Assembly (NCBI GenBank): GCA_003577105.1
Contig: QEUQ01000014.1
Coordinates: 1-62,248 of the forward strand
Reading direction: 5' to 3'
Length of the DNA stretch: 62,248 nucleotides
Origin: Acidobacteriota bacterium
Lineage (GTDB): Bacteria > Actinomycetota > Acidimicrobiia > ATN3
Of this stretch, positions 44,830-53,612 are shown piece after piece; the first letter of the stretch is position 1; every line of letters begins with the position of its first letter. Below the pieces are notes generated by a model. That model ran no database searches and was not told the DNA's origin. It worked only from the letters and a program-made list of their open reading frames with translations. The translations under genes and the position numbers were made by a program.

Positions 44830-47060
44830 GCGCTCAGGCCACGGCGCCCGCCATCAGCGACGGCCAAGATGTCTCGCTTGAGTTAGAGGGCATGACCTGC
44901 GCTTCGTGCGCGGCACGCATCGAGAAAAAGCTCAACAAGCTTGACGGCGTAGAGGCCGCAGTGAATTTCGCAACTGAACGCGCTGATGTCCATTTTGATG
45001 CCTCGAGAGCATCCGTGGATGACTTGATTGCCGCGGTCGAATCAGCAGGCTACGGCGCGAAGCTGCCGGAGCCCGATAGAGGTAAGACCGATGATTCAGA
45101 TCCGATTGCCGACCTGAGGCGGAGACTCGTGATCGCTGCGGCGCTAGCGACACCGGTGATGCTGGTGTCGATGCTTCCGGCGCTGCAGTTTCCATACTGG
45201 CAGTGGGCCGCCGGCCTGCTGACGTTGCCCGTCGTCGCTTGGTGCGCGCTTCCATTTCACCAGGCAGCGTGGGTGAACTTAAAGCACGGCTCCGCATCGA
45301 TGGACACCCTCATTTCAATGGGGGTGCTCGTCGCCTGGATCTACTCGCTGATTTCAGTTCTCTTTCGGGGAGCCGGGGGGGCAGACATGAAGATGCGCTT
45401 CACCCTTGGCACCGCCTCAGAACATGCCGAGGTCTATTTCGAGGTCGCGGCGGCCGTGACGACACTCATCCTGCTTGGGCGTTATTTCGAGGCCCGGGCG
45501 AAGCGCCGCGCGGGGGACGCGATCAAGTCGCTCATGGAGCTTGGGGCCAAGGAGGCATCCCTTCTTGAAGACGGCGTTGAGCGAAAGGTGCCAGTTGATG
45601 AGCTGCGGCCGGGCGATGTATTCGTAGTTCGGCCGGGCGAGAAGATCGCTACCGATGGTGTCGTGACCGACGGAGTTTCAGCTGTCGATATGTCCATAAT
45701 CACCGGCGAAAGCGTTCCTGTGGATGTCAAAGAGGGCTCTGAGGTTGTAGGGGCGACAATCAACAAGAGCGGAAGGCTCCTAGTGCGAGCCTCGAAAGTC
45801 GGCGCAGACACGGCGCTCTCCCAGATCGCGCGAATGGTGACGGACGCTCAAGCGGGGAAGGCTCCAGTCCAAAGACTCGCGGATCGAATCTCGGGCGTCT
45901 TTGTCCCGATCGTAATTGCCCTGTCGGTGGGGACACTTGGCTTCTGGCTCGGCACTGGGTCCTCACCTGGCTTCGCGTTTACCGCGGCCGTTGCGGTGTT
46001 GATCATCGCTTGCCCGTGCGCACTGGGTCTGGCGACGCCGACTGCGCTGATGGTGGGAACCGGACGAGGGGCCCGCATGGGCATCTTGATCAAGGGCCCC
46101 GAGATCCTCGAGTCGACCCGCAAGGTCGACACGATCGTCCTCGACAAGACGGGGACGGTGACGACCGGGGCTATGTCGCTAGAAAGAGTCGTTACTGATG
46201 GGGTCAGCGAAGATGACGCACTGAGGCTAGTCGGGGCAGCTGAAGACGGCTCGGAGCATCCGATTGCCCGTGCGATTGCTGACGCTGCCCGCGAGCGCGT
46301 CGGGGTATTGCCCGGCGTCGACGCCTTTGAGAACCGAGAGGGACTCGGTATCAGGGCCGAGGTCGATGGGAGGGAGGTACTTGTCGGCCGCAGAGCGATG
46401 GTAGGGGAGAAGATCCCTCAAGCTCTTGACGAGGCGCTGGCTGAGGCAGAACTTGCAGGTAAGACCCCGGTGCTAGCCGCATGGGACGGCAAGGTTCGAA
46501 GCATATTCGTAGTTGCGGATTCGCCGAAACCAAGTAGCGAATCCGCGATTTCTGCGCTGAAGGGACTCGGCCTTGAACCAATCCTGCTTACGGGGGACAA
46601 CAGGCGGACTGCCGAGGCCGTGGCGTCGCAAGTTGGTATCGACCGGGTCAAGGCCGAGGTGATGCCCGATGAGAAAGCTGCCGTGATCGGGGAGCTTCAA
46701 TCCGAAGGCAGGGTTGTGGCAATGGTCGGAGATGGTGTCAATGACGCGCCGGCACTTGCTTCGGCCGACTTGGGACTCGCGATAGGCACCGGCACAGATG
46801 TGGCCATCGAGGCCTCCGACCTCACCCTCGTCTCAGGAGACCTTCGAGCCGCGGCAGATGCAATTCGGCTCTCACGACGAACCCTGGCAACAATCAAAGG
46901 GAACCTCTTCTGGGCTTTCGCGTATAACGTCGCTGCCATACCTCTCGCGATGACGGGGTATCTGAGCCCGATAATCGCGTCGCTGGCGATGGGGTTCTCA
47001 AGCGTCTTCGTCGTATCGAATAGCCTGAGGCTTAGGCGCTTCCAGCCGAGCCGGAAATAG
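44826..47060 (+). CDS. copA: CopA-type Cu(I)-exporting P1B-ATPase
   Basis: The 744-residue ATPase has one N-terminal heavy-metal-associated domain (MTCASC, C25 and C28), eight membrane helices, the actuator motif TGES, the CPC metal-binding motif in ACPCALGLATPTAL, phosphorylation Asp in DKTGT, the HP motif (SEHPIARAI), TGDNRRTAEA and GDGVNDAPAL. The terminal helices with YNVAAIPLA and MGFSSVFVVSNSLRL match the Cu(I) subclass. TTG 44826 overlaps the stop of the small peptide gene. No CsoR gene or CsoR-type operator was found nearby. Confidence 0.95.
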   Translation: MSAQATAPAISDGQDVSLELEGMTCASCAARIEKKLNKLDGVEAAVNFATERADVHFDASRASVDDLIAAVESAGYGAKLPEPDRGKTDDSDPIADLRRRLVIAAALATPVMLVSMLPALQFPYWQWAAGLLTLPVVAWCALPFHQAAWVNLKHGSASMDTLISMGVLVAWIYSLISVLFRGAGGADMKMRFTLGTASEHAEVYFEVAAAVTTLILLGRYFEARAKRRAGDAIKSLMELGAKEASLLEDGVERKVPVDELRPGDVFVVRPGEKIATDGVVTDGVSAVDMSIITGESVPVDVKEGSEVVGATINKSGRLLVRASKVGADTALSQIARMVTDAQAGKAPVQRLADRISGVFVPIVIALSVGTLGFWLGTGSSPGFAFTAAVAVLIIACPCALGLATPTALMVGTGRGARMGILIKGPEILESTRKVDTIVLDKTGTVTTGAMSLERVVTDGVSEDDALRLVGAAEDGSEHPIARAIADAARERVGVLPGVDAFENREGLGIRAEVDGREVLVGRRAMVGEKIPQALDEALAEAELAGKTPVLAAWDGKVRSIFVVADSPKPSSESAISALKGLGLEPILLTGDNRRTAEAVASQVGIDRVKAEVMPDEKAAVIGELQSEGRVVAMVGDGVNDAPALASADLGLAIGTGTDVAIEASDLTLVSGDLRAAADAIRLSRRTLATIKGNLFWAFAYNVAAIPLAMTGYLSPIIASLAMGFSSVFVVSNSLRLRRFQPSRK

Positions 47061-47093
47061 CGCCGATGTCCTCGGCCTAAGGCAGCAGGGCCG

Positions 47094-47735
47094 CTACCCT
47101 CGGGCTTCTCTGAGCATCAGCCAATACGGTGGACCGTTCTTGACGCTGACTGTCTCAGTGACTTCGAACCCGAAACGGCTGTAGTAAGTGAGATTCGTTT
47201 CCTTGCTGGTCTCCAGATAAACGGGCAATCCACCTGAGTCCGCTTGCTCACAAACATTTCCCAGGAGTGAGGATCCGTGACCGCCCCGCTGGACTGAGGG
47301 ATCAACCCCTAGGACTTCTACATAGAGATGAGGCATGCCCTTGGGGTGCTTGGACTGAAGCAGGAAGAGCGCCCGCAGCGACCGGGGAATGGAACTTGGC
47401 GGAAGGTGCCCGAGCGCGCCCAGCAGCGAAAGGTATGCGGTGTTCGGTGGTGGAAAGGTCCCTTCGGGATACCAAATGCAAACCCCTGCACCCTCGCCGG
47501 TGATGTTTACGTTGCCCGAATTGCGCATAGCTGTGCGAATGGCAGTTGCGTGAAGCCATCGAAGGGCCCGCCGGCGCCCAGAGAGCGATGGAAAGAGGTG
47601 AAGAAAGGCGGGATCTTCTTCAAATGCTGCGACTAGAGCATCTAAGACTCGCGACGCGTCTGAGGCTTCATAGTCTCTAAGTCCAGTGCTGTTGATCTCC
47701 ATTTGCAGCGTGAATCCTTCGTCAGTTCGAGGCAT
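47094..47735 (-). CDS. GNAT-family N-acetyltransferase
   Basis: The product of about 213 residues has the GNAT core: an N-terminal RDYEASDASRVLDALVAAF, then LYVEVLGVDPSVQRGGHGSSLLGNV, in which the acetyl-CoA loop Q-R-G-G-H-G is clear, and YYSRFGFEV. The C-terminal layout resembles puromycin-acetyltransferase-like enzymes. ATG 47735 overlaps the upstream hydrolase gene by 14 bases; ATG 47702 with GAAGGA upstream is an alternative. Substrate unknown. Confidence 0.87.
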   Translation of the reverse strand: MPRTDEGFTLQMEINSTGLRDYEASDASRVLDALVAAFEEDPAFLHLFPSLSGRRRALRWLHATAIRTAMRNSGNVNITGEGAGVCIWYPEGTFPPPNTAYLSLLGALGHLPPSSIPRSLRALFLLQSKHPKGMPHLYVEVLGVDPSVQRGGHGSSLLGNVCEQADSGGLPVYLETSKETNLTYYSRFGFEVTETVSVKNGPPYWLMLREARG

Positions 47736-48615
47736 TGACGTGGTCCGCCGAGTCGGACTCAACTCCCTCGGCGAACTCGATCAACAGGCGGGCGATGCGG
47801 GCCGGGCGTTCGAGTGGAGCCGAATGCCCCATCCTCTCGAGTATGACCAGCCGTGCCGAACGAATTGAGGCCGCAAGGTCAATTGATGCTTCCAACGGAA
47901 CCATCGCGTCGGCCTCCCCGGCAACGACCAGAGTAGGTGCTGTAACGAGCGGAAGCGTCGCCTGAAGATCCTCGGCCGCCTCGATCATAGAGCGTGCCTC
48001 GCGGACGTAGGTCTTCCAGACGCGCGGGGGCTCGACAGAGCGCCGGATCATTTCTGACACAGCTTGACTGCTCGGCGCTGGTTTCGAGGCGGAAGCGAGA
48101 TGCGCGAGTACTTCCGGAGCAAGTGTCGCGAGGAGCCGCAGCAGGAAGAAGCTGAAGGCGCCTCCGAGCAGCGGAAAAGCGGTGACGAAATCTGACGGAA
48201 GAATCGCAAGCGGAGATCCAATGCTGGCGAGAAGGGCGAGCCCTCTCACGAGGCCAGGGCGCATCGCTGCGAGTGAGATCGCAACTCCGCCGGCGTGCGA
48301 GTAGCCCACTACGATCGCGCCTTCAGGGGCCTCTGACTCGATCAGCGCTCCAATCGCGCGCGCATTACCGGCAATCGAGGCCGCGACGGGAGATGCCGGT
48401 CCAGAGGAACCGTACCCTGGCCTGTCGACGAGGATGATTCTCCAGTCGCCGCGGATGTGGGTGACGAGTTGATCCCAGTCGTGGCGAGTGCCGGGGCTGC
48501 CATGAAGCAGGACTATCGCCGGCCGGGGACCGTACGCACCTGCCTCTCCGACTAGCCTCTCTGACCAGGCAATCCGGGATCCATAGAAGACTGCCTTGTG
48601 TTCCCGAGTGATCAT
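47722..48615 (-). CDS. alpha/beta hydrolase
   Basis: The 297-residue protein has the fold's oxyanion motif LLHGSPGTRHDW, the RPGYGSSG segment, the nucleophile elbow GYSHAGG, the acid Asp in GEADAMVP and the catalytic His in RMGHSAPLERP. It is an esterase, lipase or related hydrolase of unknown substrate. A central helical cap (about 140-200) is hydrophobic. ATG 48615 follows a TAGCAT hexamer (48627-48622) by 6 bases, suggesting a leaderless transcript; an in-frame TTG at 48621 is less likely. It is in an operon with the GNAT gene. Confidence 0.88.
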   Translation of the reverse strand: MITREHKAVFYGSRIAWSERLVGEAGAYGPRPAIVLLHGSPGTRHDWDQLVTHIRGDWRIILVDRPGYGSSGPASPVAASIAGNARAIGALIESEAPEGAIVVGYSHAGGVAISLAAMRPGLVRGLALLASIGSPLAILPSDFVTAFPLLGGAFSFFLLRLLATLAPEVLAHLASASKPAPSSQAVSEMIRRSVEPPRVWKTYVREARSMIEAAEDLQATLPLVTAPTLVVAGEADAMVPLEASIDLAASIRSARLVILERMGHSAPLERPARIARLLIEFAEGVESDSADHVNASN

Positions 48616-48673
48616 CACCAAATGCTATTGCATCGTCTTCGCTCTGTCGGAGCCGGTAATCCGAGGCGTGTGG

Positions 48674-49303
48674 TTACTCCGACTGCTCGCGGGCCTTCTG
48701 CTCGCTCGAGCCTTCCTTTCGAGCCTTGCGTAGGTGGACGAAAACAGGAATCACCGAGAGAGCGACAATCACAACTACGACTATCTCGAGGTTCTCGCCA
48801 ATCCAGGGGAATGTCTGGCCGAGAAAGTACCCGAGCAAGGTGATTCCAATGCCCCAGAGCGCTCCACCGACGATGTTGAATGCGATGAATCGGCGGTATT
48901 TCATCTCGGCCGCACCGGCGACGATGGGAGCCATGGTGCGCACAATTGGTATGAAGCGCGCTATCACGATTGTCTTGCCGCCATGGCGCTCGTAGAACTC
49001 AGTGGCTCTTCGAAGGTGCTCTTGTTTGAAGAATCGGGAGTCTTCACGTCGATAGAGGGACGCGCCGGCCCGTTTGCCGAAGGCATAGCCAACTGAATCA
49101 CCGGCAACGGCTGCCAAGAAAGCCACCGCGACAAGCGGGACAATTGGAAGATCGCCTCGCGATGCAAAGAGCCCGGCCGTGAAGAGAAGGCTATCGCCAG
49201 GAAAGAACATGCCTACTAGCAACCCAGACTCGGCGAAGACGACGAAGCCGATGCCAACGAGGCCGAATGTGGTCAGCAACCAGTGGGTGAAGGACTCCAG
49301 CAT
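48674..49303 (-). CDS. DedA-family membrane protein
   Basis: The 209-residue protein has the DedA/SNARE-associated signature FxxR-FxP-xxR (ARFIPIVRTMAPIVAGAAEM), FAESGLLVGMFFPGDSLLF, and GYAFGKRAG. DedA proteins act as polyprenyl-phosphate or phospholipid scramblases. ATG 49303 follows a TAAAGT hexamer (49316-49311) by 7 bases, a leaderless pattern. The charged C-terminal tail (HLRKARKEGSSEQKA) is cytoplasmic. Confidence 0.92.
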   Translation of the reverse strand: MLESFTHWLLTTFGLVGIGFVVFAESGLLVGMFFPGDSLLFTAGLFASRGDLPIVPLVAVAFLAAVAGDSVGYAFGKRAGASLYRREDSRFFKQEHLRRATEFYERHGGKTIVIARFIPIVRTMAPIVAGAAEMKYRRFIAFNIVGGALWGIGITLLGYFLGQTFPWIGENLEIVVVVIVALSVIPVFVHLRKARKEGSSEQKAREQSE

Positions 49304-49327
49304 GGGCGGGACTTTACAGAGGCTGAG

Positions 49328-50254
49328 TTACCGGGGCCAGAATCGCATCCAACTTCGGACGATGAGTGGGGAATTCGAATCTACCACCGCAGCGCCGAAC
49401 GCCCTAGCGTCGCCGCCGGCATTGAACGCGTTTGCGGCGCAGGTCATGGGCTCGATGCAGAAGCCCTCGGGAGGGGTGTACAAGCAGACACACGAAGCGT
49501 TCGTCGAGGCGGAGATCTCGATTCGCAGATCATGCCACTCGACTGCTATCGGCCAGATCGGATTGGCATAGACCTGGTCAAGCCGACGGTCATCAAGCGT
49601 TGGGCTTTCGGTGAGATCCGAGGAATCGTGGACACGAACCAGGCGGCCCGTGGGTATCAGCTCCTCATCAGTCTCGAAATACTCCGAGGACTTCACCTCA
49701 ACTCTTGGATTCCCGCCTCGCCTCGAGAACCAGGGATGCCACCCGGCCCCCGCCGGGAAGCGCTGACCGGGTTCGGCGTGGATCTCGAGCGTGAGCGCAA
49801 GCACGTTCTCGCTGACTTCGACCGATTGGCGCACCTTGCCCCGCCAGGGCCACGCCTCACCCAGCGGGTACTCAAGGTCAGCCTCACGCTCGGAGCTGCT
49901 CACGACCGTCCACGGTTCTGCAAACGCAGTCCCGTGTATTGCCGAGCTCCCGAAATTTGCCGGGAGGGTGAAGGAATTGCCCTCGAAGGAGAAGCGGCCG
50001 TCGGCAATTCTCCCCGGCCACGGCGCCATGGGGTAGCAGCCCCACTGAAGCGAGCCGGTGTCACTTGACCCCGGACCCTCGATGCCGGAGGAGGTGATGG
50101 TACGAGCTCGAGCTCGTGACTCCCAGAGCTTCTTGTCAATCAGGAGATCAGGAAACGAGGCGCATTGGCGGTGTCTGATTTGGCTGATGCGCCCGCCAAT
50201 AGCCGGAGTCAGCTCAACCTCGAGCTCCGCGGCCCTGAGCTTGATTTGGTCCAC
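49328..50254 (-). CDS. aldose 1-epimerase-like protein
   Basis: The 308-residue protein is a galactose-mutarotase-type beta-sandwich: ELEVELTPAIGGRISQI, QWGCYPMAPWPGRIADGRF, the catalytic-His segment SSAIHGTAF, AGAGWHPWF and a terminal acidic motif (CIEPMTCAANAFN) supplying the Glu. It should interconvert alpha and beta sugar anomers or bind a hexose-6-phosphate. GTG 50254 is chosen because GAGGAG lies 6 bases upstream; the frame is open a little further. It is divergent from the crotonase gene. Confidence 0.88.
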   Translation of the reverse strand: MDQIKLRAAELEVELTPAIGGRISQIRHRQCASFPDLLIDKKLWESRARARTITSSGIEGPGSSDTGSLQWGCYPMAPWPGRIADGRFSFEGNSFTLPANFGSSAIHGTAFAEPWTVVSSSEREADLEYPLGEAWPWRGKVRQSVEVSENVLALTLEIHAEPGQRFPAGAGWHPWFSRRGGNPRVEVKSSEYFETDEELIPTGRLVRVHDSSDLTESPTLDDRRLDQVYANPIWPIAVEWHDLRIEISASTNASCVCLYTPPEGFCIEPMTCAANAFNAGGDARAFGAAVVDSNSPLIVRSWMRFWPR

Positions 50255-50328
50255 CCTCTTCTCCTCGTGGTGGCGCAAGTTGCCGCCTCTGTCAAAGAAT
50301 TGCATCTTCTCGCGATTGGAGGAGCGGC

Positions 50329-51090
50329 GTGAGTATTCGAATCGAAGACGATGGGCCCGTTAGGACTGTGATCATCAACCGGCCCGAAGTGCGCAACGCG
50401 GTTGACCGGACAACGGCAGACTCGCTTGCCGAGGCTTTTCGAGAGTTCGAGAGCGACGATGTGGCGCGAGTCGCTGTTCTCTGGGGCGATGGAGGGAATT
50501 TTTGCTCGGGCGCCGACCTGAAGGCGATCGCCTCCGGCAATGGCAATCGAGTAGCGCCAGACGGTGACGGTCCGATGGGCCCGACTCGCATGCTGCTGAG
50601 CAAGCCGGTAATCGCAGCAGTTGCCGGACACGCGGTCGCGGGTGGCCTTGAACTTGCAGTCTGGTGCGATCTGAGGGTCGCCGAGAAGGATGCCATCTTT
50701 GGCGTGTACTGCAGGCGTTGGGGAGTCCCTCTAGTCGATGGCGGCACGGTGCGGTTGACCCGGCTGATCGGGCTCTCTCGGGCTCTGGACATGATCCTGA
50801 CCGGTCGCGGAGTTGGTGCCGATGAGGCAGCCGAGATGGGGCTCGCCAATCGGGTTGTCGAGACCGGCAAGGCGCGGGAGGCCGCGGAGGAGCTGGCGCA
50901 CGACATCAGCGGTTTTCCCCAGCTTTGCATGCGCAATGACAGACTCTCCGCTTACACGCAGTTCAGCATGGACATCGAGCAGGCGTTACTGAATGAGACG
51001 CGGCTTGGTCTTGAGACGCTCTCATCAGGAGAAACCCTTGAGGGTGCTTCTAGATTCATCTCCGGCGAGGGGCGGCACGGCCAATTCTGA
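50329..51090 (+). CDS. enoyl-CoA hydratase/isomerase (crotonase) family protein
   Basis: The 253-residue protein has the crotonase core: INRPEVRNAVDRTTA, the oxyanion-hole segments NFCSGADLKAIA and AGHAVAGGLELAVWCDLRVA, and VPLVDGGTVRLTRLIG. The usual catalytic Glu pair is not clearly present at both positions, so hydratase activity is uncertain. GTG 50329 has GGAGGAG upstream. It stands alone on its strand before the citrate synthase gene. Confidence 0.88.
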   Translation: MSIRIEDDGPVRTVIINRPEVRNAVDRTTADSLAEAFREFESDDVARVAVLWGDGGNFCSGADLKAIASGNGNRVAPDGDGPMGPTRMLLSKPVIAAVAGHAVAGGLELAVWCDLRVAEKDAIFGVYCRRWGVPLVDGGTVRLTRLIGLSRALDMILTGRGVGADEAAEMGLANRVVETGKAREAAEELAHDISGFPQLCMRNDRLSAYTQFSMDIEQALLNETRLGLETLSSGETLEGASRFISGEGRHGQF

Positions 51091-51197
51091 TTGGTCAATC
51101 GCCCCCGGTTGTGTTCCGTGAGTTGTTGGGTACCGGAGCCCATCTTGGCCAGACCGTATTGGCGACTCCGGGCTCTCTTGGAAGTGGTGGCGCAACG

Positions 51198-51203
51198 TAT
51201 ACT
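51198..51203 (+). promoter_or_regulatory. -10 hexamer TATACT of the CBS-citrate synthase gene
   Basis: TATACT is followed about 7 bases later by the expected start site and a leader of about 50 bases. The -35 region is weak (CTCTTGG). An inverted repeat (51209-51228) begins at the predicted start site. Confidence 0.5.
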
Positions 51204-51208
51204 GCCTG

Positions 51209-51228
51209 ACTGCCTTCGCTTAGGCAGT
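51209..51228 (+). repeat. 7-bp inverted repeat at the citrate synthase transcription start
   Basis: ACTGCCT (51209-51215) and AGGCAGT (51222-51228) form a perfect 7-bp inverted repeat around a 6-base loop. A further direct copy of ACTGCCT lies at 51201-51207, overlapping the -10. The arrangement suits a repressor operator or a 5' RNA hairpin. No T tract follows, so it is not a terminator. Confidence 0.5.
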
Positions 51229-51258
51229 TCCTGACTAATTCTTGAAAGTGAGTTGCTG

Positions 51259-52803
51259 ATGGCAGACGGCGCGAAATTGCGGACCGTCGCAGACGTGATG
51301 AGTTATCCCGTAGTCACCGCTACGGCAACGGACACCATTGCTGATGTTGCAGAGAGAATGGTGCAACACCAGGTTGGAGCGGTGGTCGTCGTCGAGGAAA
51401 CGCGACCAGTCGGGATCTTTACTGAGCGTGACAACGTCAGGTTTGCCGCATCCGGCGCAGATCCCGCGGCAACCAAGGTGACGGAATGGATGACGGAAAA
51501 CCCCGACACAGTCGAGCCTGACGTCGAGGTGGTCGAAGCATTCAAGTCCCTTGCGGAGCGAAAGTACCGGCACATTCCGGTTGTGAAAGACGGCGAGCTA
51601 GTCGGGATTGTCTCAATGCGAGACATCATCAAGATCAGCTTGATCATGCCGATTGAACAGCCAGGTACCGCCGTTCCGAAAGGACTTGAAGGGGTCGTTG
51701 TCGCTGAGACGACCATAGGCGACGTTCGTGGTCTGGAAGGCTTCTACCACTATCGCCAGTACAACGCCGTAGATCTCGCCGAGAAGCGGACACTCGAGGA
51801 CGTGTGGCACCTGATCTACCGGGGCTACCTGCCTTCGGCCGCTGAGCGAAAAGACTTTGCAGACGAGATAGCGCCATTACGCGTAGTACCAGAAGAGGTC
51901 AAAGAACTTCTCCCTTCGATCGCCAAGAGCAGGGAGCACTTCGTTCCACTCGACGCGCTTAGAACGGCATATTCATTCACCGCGTCCGTGCTTGATTTTC
52001 GGCCATGGCTGGACATCGAGCCTGACGAATTGGTCGCGAACGGGATGCGAACCTGCGCGGTGATTCCGACTCTCTTGGTTGCGCTTTACCGCCTCAACAA
52101 GGGGCTTGAGCCAATCGATCCCAGCCCTGACCTGGGATATGCGGCCAACTACCTCTACATGATGACGGGCGAGGTACCGACTCCAGAGTACGCGAGGGCA
52201 ATCGAGCAGTACCTGGTCTCGACGATTGACCACGGATTCAATTCCTCAACGTTCACCGCGCGGGTGATTACTTCTACCGGCGCTGACTTGGGTTCCGCGG
52301 TCGTCGGCGCCATAGGTGCGCTCTCCGGACCGCTTCATGGCGGCGCTCCGAGCAGGGCCCTAGACATGCTCGACGCAATCGGTGAGCCGGGAAATGCCGA
52401 TGAGTGGCTCAGAAATGCGATCAGCGGCGGTGAGCGTTTGATGGGCTTCGGTCATCGGGTTTACAAGACCGATGATCCGAGATCCCTGATGTTGCGGGGA
52501 GTTGCGGAGCGGCTCGGTGGTGACAGGGTTGATTTCGCGAAGCACGTCGAGAAGCGCGCGGTCGAGATACTTGCTGAGTTGAAGCCGGACAGGAAGCTCT
52601 ATGCCAACGTGGAGTTCTACGCCGGAGTCGTGATGGACATGTGTGGCGTCCCGAGGGAGATGTTCACTCCGACTTTCGCCTCGAGCCGAGTCATCGGATG
52701 GACTGCTCACATAATCGAGCAAGCCGGCGACAACAGACTGATTCGCCCTGGAGCGCTGTACAGCGGTCCGGAGCCGCCCCAGCCGGTGCCAGACCTCGCT
52801 TAG
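51259..52803 (+). CDS. citrate synthase with N-terminal CBS-domain pair
   Basis: The 514-residue protein is a fusion. Residues about 5-130 are two CBS domains (TVADVMSYPVVTATATDTIADVAERM; VTEWMTENPDTVEPDVEVVEAFKSLAERKYRHIPVV), a module that usually binds adenine nucleotides. Residues about 140-510 are citrate synthase (VVVAETTIGDVRGLEG, SLSGPLHGG-type LSGPLHGGAPSRAL, MGFGHRVYKTDDPR, VEFYAGVVMDMCGVP, ASSRVIGWTAHIIEQ). The enzyme condenses oxaloacetate and acetyl-CoA; a methylcitrate role cannot be excluded. The CBS part suggests energy-charge control of entry to the citric acid cycle. ATG 51259 is chosen; an in-frame TTG precedes it by 6 bases. Confidence 0.93.
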   Translation: MADGAKLRTVADVMSYPVVTATATDTIADVAERMVQHQVGAVVVVEETRPVGIFTERDNVRFAASGADPAATKVTEWMTENPDTVEPDVEVVEAFKSLAERKYRHIPVVKDGELVGIVSMRDIIKISLIMPIEQPGTAVPKGLEGVVVAETTIGDVRGLEGFYHYRQYNAVDLAEKRTLEDVWHLIYRGYLPSAAERKDFADEIAPLRVVPEEVKELLPSIAKSREHFVPLDALRTAYSFTASVLDFRPWLDIEPDELVANGMRTCAVIPTLLVALYRLNKGLEPIDPSPDLGYAANYLYMMTGEVPTPEYARAIEQYLVSTIDHGFNSSTFTARVITSTGADLGSAVVGAIGALSGPLHGGAPSRALDMLDAIGEPGNADEWLRNAISGGERLMGFGHRVYKTDDPRSLMLRGVAERLGGDRVDFAKHVEKRAVEILAELKPDRKLYANVEFYAGVVMDMCGVPREMFTPTFASSRVIGWTAHIIEQAGDNRLIRPGALYSGPEPPQPVPDLA

Positions 52804-52818
52804 GTCAGGGCACAATTA

Positions 52819-53349
52819 TCAGTCCTCGACTAACCGAAGTCCCGAGGCGTAGCGAATCCCGAGGTCGCGGTTGAATGTGTACGCCACGCGGGCGCCAAGT
52901 TCAGGATAGTCGCCATCGGCTGGCCCGATCACAAGGGCTGGCACTCCGCTAACAAAGACGTTCGACGGAATCTCCGCGTTTCCCGGCACCAAGGAGTGCG
53001 CGGCTACCACGGAGCCCGAACCTACGCTGGCGCCGTCGAGAACGGTCGCTCCGTTGGCTACGGTGGAGTCATCTCCGAGATTCGCTCCATGAATCAGGCA
53101 TAGGTGGGCAATCGTCACTCTGGAGCCGATGATTGTAGGGAAGTCAGGTGGGCCGTGGATCACGCTGCCATCTTGAACATTTGTCTCGCTTCCAATCACG
53201 ATCGGAGAGAAGTCCGCTCTTACAACTGCTCCAAACCACACGGACGAGCCAGGGCCGATCGTCACGTCGCCGATCACAGAAGCCGTTGGCGCAACGAACG
53301 CCGAGGGATCAATGGAGGGGTACTTGCCCTCAAGTTCGTATATGGGCAA
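52819..53349 (-). CDS. gamma-carbonic anhydrase-like hexapeptide-repeat protein
   Basis: The 176-residue protein is a left-handed beta-helix of hexapeptide repeats (VIGDVTIGPGSSVWFGAVVRAD, GSETNVQDGSVIHG, TIAHLCLIHGANLGDDS). The His residues in SVIHG, IAHL and LIHG match the zinc ligands of the gamma-carbonic anhydrase/YrdA family. TTG 53349 with AGGAG 11 bases upstream overlaps nothing and lies 8 bases after the xseB stop. Frame extension further upstream is antisense-like and not supported. It is the last gene of a nitroreductase-xseA-xseB-gammaCA operon. Confidence 0.88.
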   Translation of the reverse strand: MPIYELEGKYPSIDPSAFVAPTASVIGDVTIGPGSSVWFGAVVRADFSPIVIGSETNVQDGSVIHGPPDFPTIIGSRVTIAHLCLIHGANLGDDSTVANGATVLDGASVGSGSVVAAHSLVPGNAEIPSNVFVSGVPALVIGPADGDYPELGARVAYTFNRDLGIRYASGLRLVED

Positions 53350-53357
53350 TTTGAAAA

Positions 53358-53594
53358 CTACTCCTGCTCGTGTTCTTGGAGTCTCTGTGCTATCTCGTCG
53401 AGGCGGTTTCGACAATGTTGGTGTAGACGCTGCCCCTCCTCCCAGAGCCCAAAGGCCTCGTCTAGACCGGCCGAGTCGGCCTGAAGTTCGGCCACGAGCG
53501 ATTCGAGACGGTCGAGCGCCTCTTCAAAGGTGAGTACCGAGATTTCCTCGTCGGTCATTGCCTTGCGCTTCGCGGGTTTCTTCTTTTCCGCCAA
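53358..53594 (-). CDS. xseB: exodeoxyribonuclease VII small subunit
   Basis: The 78-residue protein has the family core LTFEEALDRLESLVAELQ...LDEAFGLWEEGQRLHQHCRNRLDEIAQRL, an all-helical small subunit that binds the XseA C-terminus. The Lys-rich N-terminus is variable. It follows xseA after 18 bases. Confidence 0.93.
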   Translation of the reverse strand: MAEKKKPAKRKAMTDEEISVLTFEEALDRLESLVAELQADSAGLDEAFGLWEEGQRLHQHCRNRLDEIAQRLQEHEQE

Positions 53595-53612
53595 GATGGC
53601 GACCTCCTTGCT

